Shown here in pieces: positions 1 through 4,444 of a stretch of DNA of 5,048 bases. A program made the translations under genes and the position numbers. The notes below the pieces were generated by a model, which saw only the letters and a list, made by a program, of their open reading frames with translations, was not told the origin of the DNA and searched no databases. Each line of letters begins with the position of its first letter. Position 1 is the stretch's first letter. Source of the DNA: Rhizobiaceae bacterium (GTDB lineage Bacteria > Pseudomonadota > Alphaproteobacteria > Rhizobiales > Rhizobiaceae); contig SCRB01000039.1 of the NCBI GenBank assembly GCA_004299545.1, positions 1 to 5,048 of the forward strand. Direction: 5' to 3'.

Positions 1-47
1 CAGAAACGGTGCGGTCCGGAAGAAATCAGAGTTTGGCCTCGTTAGGG

Positions 48-452
48 CTAAAGGCTTCCTGACGGACAGTCACCCGACGCTGCCATAGATGCCAGCACCC
101 GTTCGATCTGTTTCGCATCATATGGCTTCGCCAAGAATCGCGCGCGGCCCAGCAGCATTTCATCGGGCGGAACAGTTCTACCTGACGTAATCAGGACCTG
201 GATGTTCGGCCATTTTGCTTCGATGGTGGATGCCAGGACCAAGCCGTTCATCGTGCCCGGCATTTCAATGTCGGTGAAGACTAGCGAGATGTCGGATCGG
301 GCGCGCAGGGTGAGCATCGCTTCGTCGGCGTTGCGCACCCCGATTGCCTCATAGCCGAGATCATGGAACATATCGACAGCTTCCATCTCAATCAGAGGCT
401 CGTCGTCGACCACCAGGGCGATGGGTCGTCCGCTCGACGTGGAATGCGTCAC
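48..452 (-). CDS. Single-domain response regulator (CheY-like receiver)
   Basis: A 134-residue protein consisting only of a receiver domain, with no DNA-binding or enzymatic output domain. The acidic pocket is D16-D17 (VVDDEP), the phosphoacceptor is D61 in the block TDIEMPG, the switch residue is T89 (followed by S90), the aromatic switch position is F106, and the conserved lysine is K109 in AKPYD. All catalytic residues for phosphotransfer are therefore present. The start is GTG at 450-452, chosen because CGGAGAA lies six bases upstream inside the kinase gene and the kinase stop TGA directly abuts it, so the two genes are almost certainly cotranscribed and coupled. The partner is probably the HWE kinase upstream. 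It lacks the FATGYG-type motif of the FATGUY single-domain regulators used in alphaproteobacterial general stress signalling (here the segment reads LITSGRT). It may act as a phosphate shuttle or sink or by protein contact; this is inference. Confidence 0.93.
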   Translation of the reverse strand: MTHSTSSGRPIALVVDDEPLIEMEAVDMFHDLGYEAIGVRNADEAMLTLRARSDISLVFTDIEMPGTMNGLVLASTIEAKWPNIQVLITSGRTVPPDEMLLGRARFLAKPYDAKQIERVLASMAASGDCPSGSL

Positions 453-1430
453 TCAGTTCTCCGATTGGAAATCGGCCATCGACACAAGGATCGTGCAGTG
501 CAGGCCATCTGTGGCATAATCGATCTCGACGCGGTTGGTTGCACCGGCAATACCGGCGTTGATCAATCTTGATCCGAAACCGAATGCTGTCGGGGAAGAG
601 ACTGTTGGCCCATCCCGTTCCCGCCACCATAATTCGAAGGCCGGCGCATCCTCGATCGCGGCGATCTTCCACCCTATCTCCACGCGACCATGCTCGTTCG
701 AAAGAGCGCCATATTTGAAGGCGTTCGTCGTCAGCTCATGCAGGACAAGAGCGAGCGAAAGGGCGGCGCGCGGACCGACCTGAATATCCGGCCCCTGTAC
801 GTTGAGTTGGCTCGCGTGCCCGTCGACGTGAAGATTGATCGCCTTTTCGACGACAGTTCGCACGGCGGCGCGCTCGCCGATGCCGGTGAAAAGCAGTTCG
901 TGTGCTCGCCCAAGAACGCCGAGCCGATCCCCGATGGCTAGCCTGGCTTCCTCGATATCGTCTGCGCGCCGAAGCGATTGGTTGACGATGCCTTGAACCA
1001 TCGCCAACTGGTTTTTGAGCCGATGGATCAGTTCCTGATTTACCAGAACCTGCAATTGCTCCACTCTCTTCTGCTCAGTTCGATCCCGCAATATTTTCAG
1101 GAAACCTTCCGTTGCTCCCTCGTCATGCAGCCGCAGCATCTCTCCGCTAGCCCAGAACCGGGAGCCATCCTTGCGCATATGCCAGCGCTCATCAGTGCCT
1201 CGACCTTTCGCCAGGGCACTGTCCATCTCGGACTTGGGTACATCGCTCGCCCGGTCTTCGGGCGTGAAGAAGATGGCAGCAGGCTTGCCCAAGACCTCAT
1301 CTTGAGCCCAGCCCAGGATGCTCTCGGCGCCGTTGCTCCAAGAGGTAATCTTGCCTTGTAGATCCAATGTGATGATGGCGTAGTCTACTGCGCTCTCGAG
1401 AACGAGATCGGCGATACGTGTATTGGACAT
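453..1430 (-). CDS. PAS domain HWE-family sensor histidine kinase
   Basis: A 325-residue soluble sensor kinase with no signal peptide or membrane segment. Residues about 5-122 form a PAS domain, with the core WSNGAESILGW near 31-41 and a PAC tail ending in LRDRTEQKR. The dimerisation/phosphoacceptor segment has H136 in the block HRLKNQLA. The ATP-binding domain has the N-box HELTTNAFKYGALS at 231-244, with the His and Asn (H231, N236) typical of HWE kinases, the W-x-E signature W269-R270-E271 followed by DGP, and a GFGSRLI glycine box near 284-290. Length and order fit a complete HWE kinase. The PAS domain probably senses a cytoplasmic signal; the ligand cannot be told from sequence. The start ATG at 1428-1430 has a modest GAGAG site four bases upstream. 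The stop TGA touches the receiver start, so kinase and receiver form a two-gene unit driven by the promoter at 1489-1517. Confidence 0.95.
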   Translation of the reverse strand: MSNTRIADLVLESAVDYAIITLDLQGKITSWSNGAESILGWAQDEVLGKPAAIFFTPEDRASDVPKSEMDSALAKGRGTDERWHMRKDGSRFWASGEMLRLHDEGATEGFLKILRDRTEQKRVEQLQVLVNQELIHRLKNQLAMVQGIVNQSLRRADDIEEARLAIGDRLGVLGRAHELLFTGIGERAAVRTVVEKAINLHVDGHASQLNVQGPDIQVGPRAALSLALVLHELTTNAFKYGALSNEHGRVEIGWKIAAIEDAPAFELWWRERDGPTVSSPTAFGFGSRLINAGIAGATNRVEIDYATDGLHCTILVSMADFQSEN

Positions 1431-1488
1431 TCAACTCTCGTAATGCTCAAAAAACACTTCAGGAAAATACGTTTCTCACGTAATTATA

Positions 1489-1517
1489 ACTATAATACCG
1501 AGTGTTGGAGTTGTCAG
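1489..1517 (-). promoter_or_regulatory. Putative sigma70-type promoter for the kinase-receiver pair
   Basis: Reading the minus strand, CTGACA (1512-1517) and TATAGT (1489-1494) are separated by exactly 17 bases, each matching the consensus at five of six positions. A second hexamer, a perfect TATAAT, lies immediately downstream at 1483-1488 and could be an alternative -10. The predicted start of transcription near 1480 would give a leader of about 50 bases before the kinase ATG. The region is AT-rich compared with its surroundings, as expected for a promoter. It is predicted by eye only. Confidence 0.6.
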
Positions 1518-1624
1518 GTATCGCGAATGTCTGCTGCGACATCCTTGGTGGCCGGCCGCGCGTCCCCAGCTTCGAGGATAGTGTCAAAAAGCAAGCTGGC
1601 ACGTTCGCGCCGCGGCAAATTGCG
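1514..1624 (-). other. Possible coding remnant or very small ORF
   Basis: Between an in-frame TAG (1625-1627) and TGA (1514-1516), the minus strand reads as a 36-codon open stretch ending in KDVAADIRDT. It has a charged, helical look (LPRRERASLLFDTILEAGD) that resembles the C-terminal end of a small regulatory protein. There is no ATG; the only possible starts are TTG codons without a visible Shine-Dalgarno sequence. Third-position GC is only moderate, and its stop codon falls inside the proposed -35 box of the kinase promoter. It could be the tail of a decayed gene or chance. I do not recognise a family. Confidence 0.2.
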
Positions 1625-1647
1625 CTAGCGCGACATCAACTGCCAAC

Positions 1648-1764
1648 CTAGGTGTCGGTGCAGTGACGGGCGAGGCCGATTAGCACGTTTCGGCGAGTGG
1701 GGCTGAGCAGGGCCGTTCCAAAGGCCGCCGCGATGCCGTGGCCTGGTTTGCACTGGCTGTTCAT
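1648..1764 (-). CDS. Candidate 38-residue small protein, unknown function
   Basis: A short ORF starting at ATG 1762-1764 and ending at TAG 1648-1650. The start is supported by a very strong purine tract GAGGGGAGGG (1769-1778) with GGAGG five bases before the ATG. About 29 of 37 sense codons after the start end in G or C, like real genes in the window. The product is basic, with two cysteines (C5, C35), a small hydrophobic Ala/Gly/Leu stretch at about 11-20 and RRN at 24-26; there is no clear signal peptide or membrane helix. It lies 41 bases downstream of the double PRC-barrel gene on the same strand and could be the last member of that operon. I do not recognise the family. A chance ORF with a lucky ribosome site is the main alternative. 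Confidence 0.4.
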   Translation of the reverse strand: MNSQCKPGHGIAAAFGTALLSPTRRNVLIGLARHCTDT

Positions 1765-1805
1765 ATGACCCTCCCCTCACATTCACTACCGGGCGGCTCG
1801 TTTGG

Positions 1806-2591
1806 TCAGGTTCCGCCGCCTGGCCGGACGTTGCCGTAATAGTCGTGGAAGCGCCGTTCATAGGCCCTGTCGACCGTCACGGCCGCATCGTATTCCGGAC
1901 TGTCCTTGACGCTTTCGCGGTCCACGTCGAGGTCCACCAGATTGGCATTCCAGTCGATCCTTCGCGCCAGAAGCGGGGAAATCAGGACCTTCTTCGCGGG
2001 CCACCAGTTTTTGGTGTCGACCACGAGATAGTGAATGCTCCAATCCGCTTCCTCGATCAGAAAATCCTCGACGTGACCGATCTCGCCGTCGCTGGCGCGG
2101 ATATGATAGCCGGTCACCGCGTTGATGCTGCGAAGATGCGGGTCTTCGTCCTCTCGCCGGGCATCGGCGATGTGATCGGCGCTGTCGGAGTCCGGCGAGC
2201 GCGGCCTTGCCATGGCGCCCGCAGCGCCGTAGCTTCCCATATAACCGCCGCCCATATAGAGACCGCCACCCCAATACGGCGCCCAGCCGTAGTAATCGTA
2301 GACATTGGTTTCCAACTGCCGCGACACGGGTCGCTCGGTGTCGATATCCGGGCTGTCCTCGACCTGCTGCCTGGTCAATCGCACCGAGAATTCACGGCCC
2401 GGGACGTCGAGATGCCCCAGCACCGTGGTCGGCAGCAGCACCTTGCGGCCAGACAACCAGTTGCCGGTGTCGACCACCAGCCACCGGACCAGCCAACTCT
2501 CGTCGTCGAACAGGAAGTCGCTGACCGTGCCGATCCGGCCGTCACTCGCGAGGATGGCATAACCATCGATTGATGATGCATTTCGCAGCAT
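1806..2591 (-). CDS. Double PRC-barrel domain protein
   Basis: A 261-residue protein made of two homologous halves. Half one (about 4-102) begins SIDGYAILASDGRIGTVSDF, and half two (about 154-253) begins with AVTGYHIRASDGEIGHVEDF. Each continues with a W(S/L)-x-LVVDT-x-NW block, KVL(L/I) and a tail ending D-Y-Y-G, so the protein arose by internal duplication. The halves are joined by a Gly/Tyr/Trp-rich linker (about 101-125) and an acidic segment. There is no signal peptide, so it should be cytoplasmic. PRC-barrels are beta-barrel modules seen in photosynthetic reaction centre H subunits, RimM and many uncharacterised stress-associated proteins; they generally mediate protein or RNA contacts. 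The precise role here is unknown. The start ATG at 2589-2591 is backed by GAGGAG six bases upstream (2598-2603). It follows the secreted PRC protein gene by 58 bases and is probably cotranscribed with it. Confidence 0.9.
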   Translation of the reverse strand: MLRNASSIDGYAILASDGRIGTVSDFLFDDESWLVRWLVVDTGNWLSGRKVLLPTTVLGHLDVPGREFSVRLTRQQVEDSPDIDTERPVSRQLETNVYDYYGWAPYWGGGLYMGGGYMGSYGAAGAMARPRSPDSDSADHIADARREDEDPHLRSINAVTGYHIRASDGEIGHVEDFLIEEADWSIHYLVVDTKNWWPAKKVLISPLLARRIDWNANLVDLDVDRESVKDSPEYDAAVTVDRAYERRFHDYYGNVRPGGGT

Positions 2592-2616
2592 TGCAGTCTC
2601 CTCATGGGTTATTCAT

Positions 2617-2630
2617 TCGGCCATGGCCGA
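2617..2630. repeat. 14-base perfect palindrome between the two PRC genes
   Basis: TCGGCCATGGCCGA reads the same on both strands and sits in the 58-base gap between the stop of the secreted PRC gene and the ribosome site of the double PRC gene. In RNA it could form a five-pair stem with a CAUG loop, with no T run after it, so it does not look like a terminator. It could be a protein-binding site or a small processing hairpin; a chance palindrome in GC-rich DNA is possible. Confidence 0.35.
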
Positions 2631-2649
2631 TAGCGCCGACACATCGGGA

Positions 2650-3561
2650 TCAGCCGTTCGATCCGCTGCCGCCCATGTCGTCCTTGTTCGTGAGATGGGT
2701 CTTCCAGTAGGCGTCCACCTTCTTGCTTTGTCGGGCGAAGCCGCCGGCGACCCCGAACTGATGGTTGTCCACCTGCGGGGCGGCATCCATGATGGCTTTG
2801 GTGGTGCCCAGCACGAGTAAGTTGACTTGTGGCGTCGCCTTGAAGGCCTGCCACGGTACGGGAACATATTTTTCGTCGATGCCGAACACCCCGCCGCGGC
2901 CGATGACCAGATAGGCGATCTTGCCGGTCTGCGGATCGGTCACGAGATCTTCCACGCTGCCCAACGCCACATTCTGCGGATTGCTTACCTCGGTGCCGAT
3001 CAACTCGTCCGACCGGAACGAAGTGTTGTTGCCAGTGACCGGTTGGGCAGCGGTAATCTCGCGCTGCTTCCAGTTCGGCATATTTGACGGTGCGGCCTTG
3101 TCGGCACGAAGATCGGCCTCATAAGTCTTGTAGATGGCGCGGGTGGTGGTGAGGACGTTCTCGCACGGCTGTTGCTGGCCGTGCCGTGCGAGAATGCTGG
3201 CCGCTGCGATCAGGGTTCGCACCTCGTAACCGGGCCGTGCGTTCATGTAGCCGGTCGAGGCCGCCGAACCGTTAGTGCGAATCGCGCCGCGCGCGGAACC
3301 GAAGCCGCCCAACGGATAGCCGTAGCCATATCGGGACCCACCAAGCCAGTGGCCGTCCTTGCTCATCTGGCTGTTGAAGTCGCTCAGATCGCCCAGGCAT
3401 TGCGTTGCCGGCTTGACCATGGCGGCATTGCCATTCGCGGAGGACATATCGTGCGTTGCCGCGCCCGTTGCCGAAGGCTGTGCCGCGAACGACGGGGAGG
3501 CAAGGCAAAGACCGAGGCAAAGCGGCCCCGCCACTGAAGCAGCCAGCGTTGTGCGTTTCAT
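2650..3561 (-). CDS. Exported PRC-barrel domain protein
   Basis: A 303-residue protein with a clear Sec signal peptide: MKRTT, a hydrophobic core at about 7-21, and a likely cleavage near SFA-AQ (after residue 26). The mature part starts with a low-complexity Ala/Ser/Gly region. It then has a Gly/Tyr-rich patch (about 74-90), a helical segment (about 112-160) with one cysteine (C133; another at C55), and a single PRC-barrel domain at about 183-262. That domain runs from DELIGTEVSN through LGSVEDLVTDPQTGKIAYLV to YVPVPWQAF. The C-terminal tail is Gly/Ser-rich. It should be periplasmic or envelope-associated. The two cysteines could form a disulfide, which is inference. The start ATG (3559-3561) has GGGAG six bases upstream. 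It is the first gene of a probable two-gene PRC operon and is transcribed away from the lipoprotein gene at 3860. The exact function is unknown. Confidence 0.9.
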   Translation of the reverse strand: MKRTTLAASVAGPLCLGLCLASPSFAAQPSATGAATHDMSSANGNAAMVKPATQCLGDLSDFNSQMSKDGHWLGGSRYGYGYPLGGFGSARGAIRTNGSAASTGYMNARPGYEVRTLIAAASILARHGQQQPCENVLTTTRAIYKTYEADLRADKAAPSNMPNWKQREITAAQPVTGNNTSFRSDELIGTEVSNPQNVALGSVEDLVTDPQTGKIAYLVIGRGGVFGIDEKYVPVPWQAFKATPQVNLLVLGTTKAIMDAAPQVDNHQFGVAGGFARQSKKVDAYWKTHLTNKDDMGGSGSNG

Positions 3562-3586
3562 GAGAATCTCCCTGGTATCCCGCTCG

Positions 3587-3627
3587 CCCGGAGGAATCCG
3601 GGAGCCGATACACGTCGAATGTATCGG
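3587..3627 (-). promoter_or_regulatory. Two adjacent hairpins in the leader of the exported PRC gene
   Basis: Two perfect inverted repeats lie two bases apart. The first (3605-3627) has an eight-base stem CCGATACA/TGTATCGG around a seven-base loop. The second (3587-3602) has a six-base stem CCCGGA/TCCGGG around a four-base loop. Both lie 15 to 55 bases upstream of the GGGAG ribosome site at 3568-3572, so if transcription starts upstream they would be in the 5' leader. The octamer GTCGAATG occurs at 3614-3621, within the first hairpin, and again at 3640-3647, 26 bases away, so DNA-level operators are an equally good reading. Confidence 0.45.
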
Positions 3628-3659
3628 AGCATGATCGCTGTCGAATGCCGGCGGAAGCC

Positions 3660-3821
3660 TCGGAAACTACTCAAGGTCCGTCCAAGTGAATTCATGGAGA
3701 TCGGCCGCCTGACCGATCTGATCCTGGTCGTAAGGGCCCGTCCTCAAGTCGATTACATTTTCGCGGCTGGCGTTTCTTCCAGGTGCGGGACTTCTCAAGC
3801 GGGGGCTTGAGTAGTTTCCGA
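3660..3821. repeat. 162-base segment bounded by perfect 16-base inverted repeats
   Basis: TCGGAAACTACTCAAG at 3660-3675 and its exact reverse complement CTTGAGTAGTTTCCGA at 3806-3821 face each other across 130 bases. The segment fills the middle of the divergent intergenic region. Seen from each flanking gene, the same 16-mer is oriented in the direction of transcription and lies upstream: about 100 bases before the exported PRC gene and about 39 bases before the lipoprotein gene. No obvious target-site duplication flanks the segment (left flank GCC, right flank ACC) and no transposase lies inside. It could be a small MITE-like element, a paired operator or promoter element for two divergent genes, or a long RNA stem. 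Confidence 0.6.
3790..3815 (+). promoter_or_regulatory. Local hairpin using the right arm of the inverted repeat
   Basis: The inner part CTCAAGC (3794-3800) pairs perfectly with GCTTGAG (3805-3811) around a GGGG loop. After one T-T mismatch, three more pairs (ACT with AGT) extend the stem. The right strand of this hairpin is the same sequence that forms the right arm of the 16-base inverted repeat, so the local and long-range pairings exclude each other. Only about three T residues follow (3815-3817), so it is at best a weak terminator-like hairpin. Confidence 0.4.
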
Positions 3822-3859
3822 ACCTACCACACCCAGGACGAGGCCGGATAGGATGCTCG

Positions 3860-4165
3860 ATGAAGGACAAGAAAATGGTGAGAAACAGATTCGTTATAGC
3901 AGTGATTGTCGGCCTTTTCGGTATCGCGCTCTCCGGCTGCGTGGATGCTGGCGGCTATGGCTATGGATCCCCTATGAGGCTTGGGGATGTCGCTTTTGGC
4001 AATCCCGGCGGCTATGGACGATACCATCACCACCGGAGCGCGCGCGTCTATCATTCGACCCAGCGCGGCCGACACATCGGTTCCCGCCGCAATACAAGGT
4101 TGCATAGGGGAACACATTCGCGAGGCCATTATCGGCATCACAAGAAGCAGTTGAGCCACAACTGA
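3860..4165 (+). CDS. Small His/Arg-rich lipoprotein, unknown function
   Basis: A 101-residue protein with a lipoprotein signal: basic start MKDKKMVRNR, a hydrophobic stretch at about 11-24, and the lipobox LSGC with C27 as the lipidation site. The residue after the cysteine is Val rather than Asp, so outer-membrane targeting by Lol is expected. The mature part begins with a Gly/Tyr-rich stretch (GGYGYG) and continues as a strongly basic tail. The tail has about eleven histidines (H56-58, H65, H72, H82, H86, H90, H93, H94, H100) and many arginines. Such a tail could bind metal ions or the negatively charged cell surface; this is inference. The ATG at 3860 has AGGA six bases upstream. A second in-frame ATG at 3875 (M6), preceded by AAGGA, would give an equally workable signal peptide. 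I do not recognise a named family. Confidence 0.8.
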   Translation: MKDKKMVRNRFVIAVIVGLFGIALSGCVDAGGYGYGSPMRLGDVAFGNPGGYGRYHHHRSARVYHSTQRGRHIGSRRNTRLHRGTHSRGHYRHHKKQLSHN

Positions 4166-4252
4166 TCTCCGTCGCGGCGGCCAGTATCAACGTCGGAAGG
4201 CTCCGATGGCAGCTTCGGCCGAGGGGCCGCCGTTGTGACCAAGGAGATTCGA

Positions 4253-4444
4253 ATGGGCGAGAAGACCCGGCAAACCCTGCCTCACCACCGATGGTTTTTA
4301 AGTTCTCAAGGACCCCACGGGACGCCTGCGGCGGAAAACGCGGATCGCCTTGCGTCAGGGATCGGCAGTGCCAGGAGAATACGACGCATCGGGGGTGGCA
4401 CTGAAAGATTCCAACCTCTGAGGAAGGAGCCGGAGCCAGAATGA
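4253..4444 (+). CDS. Candidate 63-residue ORF coupled to the cytochrome b gene
   Basis: The ATG at 4253 is preceded by a near-ideal Shine-Dalgarno AAGGAG (4241-4246) with a six-base spacer. The reading frame ends with TGA that overlaps the ATG of the cytochrome b gene (ATGA at 4441-4444), a classic layout for translational coupling. The product is hydrophilic and basic, has no signal peptide or membrane helix, and carries RRIRR near 41-45. The second half uses codons that are uncommon in GC-rich genes (TTA, AGG, AGA, ATA), which argues against a well-conserved protein. It may be a short leader peptide whose translation opens the hairpin at 4366-4403 and the downstream ribosome site, or a chance ORF. 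A GTG start at 4235 in the same frame has no comparable ribosome site. I do not recognise it. Confidence 0.35.
   Translation: MGEKTRQTLPHHRWFLSSQGPHGTPAAENADRLASGIGSARRIRRIGGGTERFQPLRKEPEPE
4366..4403 (+). promoter_or_regulatory. Inverted repeat just upstream of the cytochrome b ribosome site
   Basis: CAGTGCCA (4366-4373) and TGGCACTG (4396-4403) are perfect reverse complements around a 22-base loop. The stem ends 17 bases before the AGGAAGGAG ribosome site (4421-4429). It could be an RNA hairpin within the candidate small ORF or a dimeric protein-binding site. There is no T run, so it is not an intrinsic terminator. Confidence 0.35.

Larger units (their letters stand above)
1431..1805. other. 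Intergenic stretch between PRC-barrel gene and kinase
   Basis: This 375-base stretch contains no long convincing gene. It holds the kinase promoter, a candidate 38-residue ORF (1648-1764, minus) and a short open stretch that resembles the end of a protein (1514-1624, minus). It also has a 10-base palindrome GCGCTAGCGC at 1622-1631 and a GGCCGGCC palindrome near 1551. No clear intrinsic terminator (GC stem plus T run) is visible after the PRC-barrel gene. The plus-strand reading frame starting at 1443 looks unlike a protein and runs antisense through the promoter. Confidence 0.6.

Noticed and set aside
1625..1861. Minus-strand 78-residue frame overlapping the end of the double PRC-barrel gene
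   Set aside because: It overlaps the PRC gene out of frame by more than 50 bases and has no recognisable domain. The 38-residue frame in the same area has far better start signals.
1845..2573. Long plus-strand open frame (242 codons) antisense to the double PRC-barrel gene
   Set aside because: It is a shadow of a high-GC gene: the minus-strand product has clear duplicated PRC domains and a good ribosome site, while the plus-strand product has no recognisable features.
3619..3810. Plus-strand 63-residue frame in the same intergenic region
   Set aside because: It has no Shine-Dalgarno sequence before its start, no recognisable domain, and it covers the hairpins and inverted repeat.
3562..3859. 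EcfG-type general stress promoters (GGAAC-N16/17-CGTT) in front of the PRC or lipoprotein genes
   Set aside because: Scanning both strands by eye gave only partial matches (such as CGGAAAC in the repeat arms, pointing into the segment) with no -10 partner at the right spacing.
3667..3870. Minus-strand 67-residue frame across the inverted-repeat segment, with a protein-like end (GPYDQDQIGQAADLHEF)
   Set aside because: It has only a weak TTG start without a ribosome site, overlaps the start of the lipoprotein gene on the other strand, and ends inside the left inverted repeat. It is not enough to call a gene, though the last 30 residues would be worth a translated search.
4166..4252. Possible intrinsic terminator after the lipoprotein gene (CGGCGGCC at 4175-4182 with GGCCGCCG at 4225-4232)
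   Set aside because: The arms are 42 bases apart in GC-rich DNA and no T run follows, so a terminator cannot be supported.
4166..4440. Molybdenum-cofactor riboswitch upstream of the probable molybdoenzyme gene
   Set aside because: I could not recognise the conserved multi-stem pattern of the Moco motif; only one simple 8-base inverted repeat is visible. A covariance-model search would decide it.
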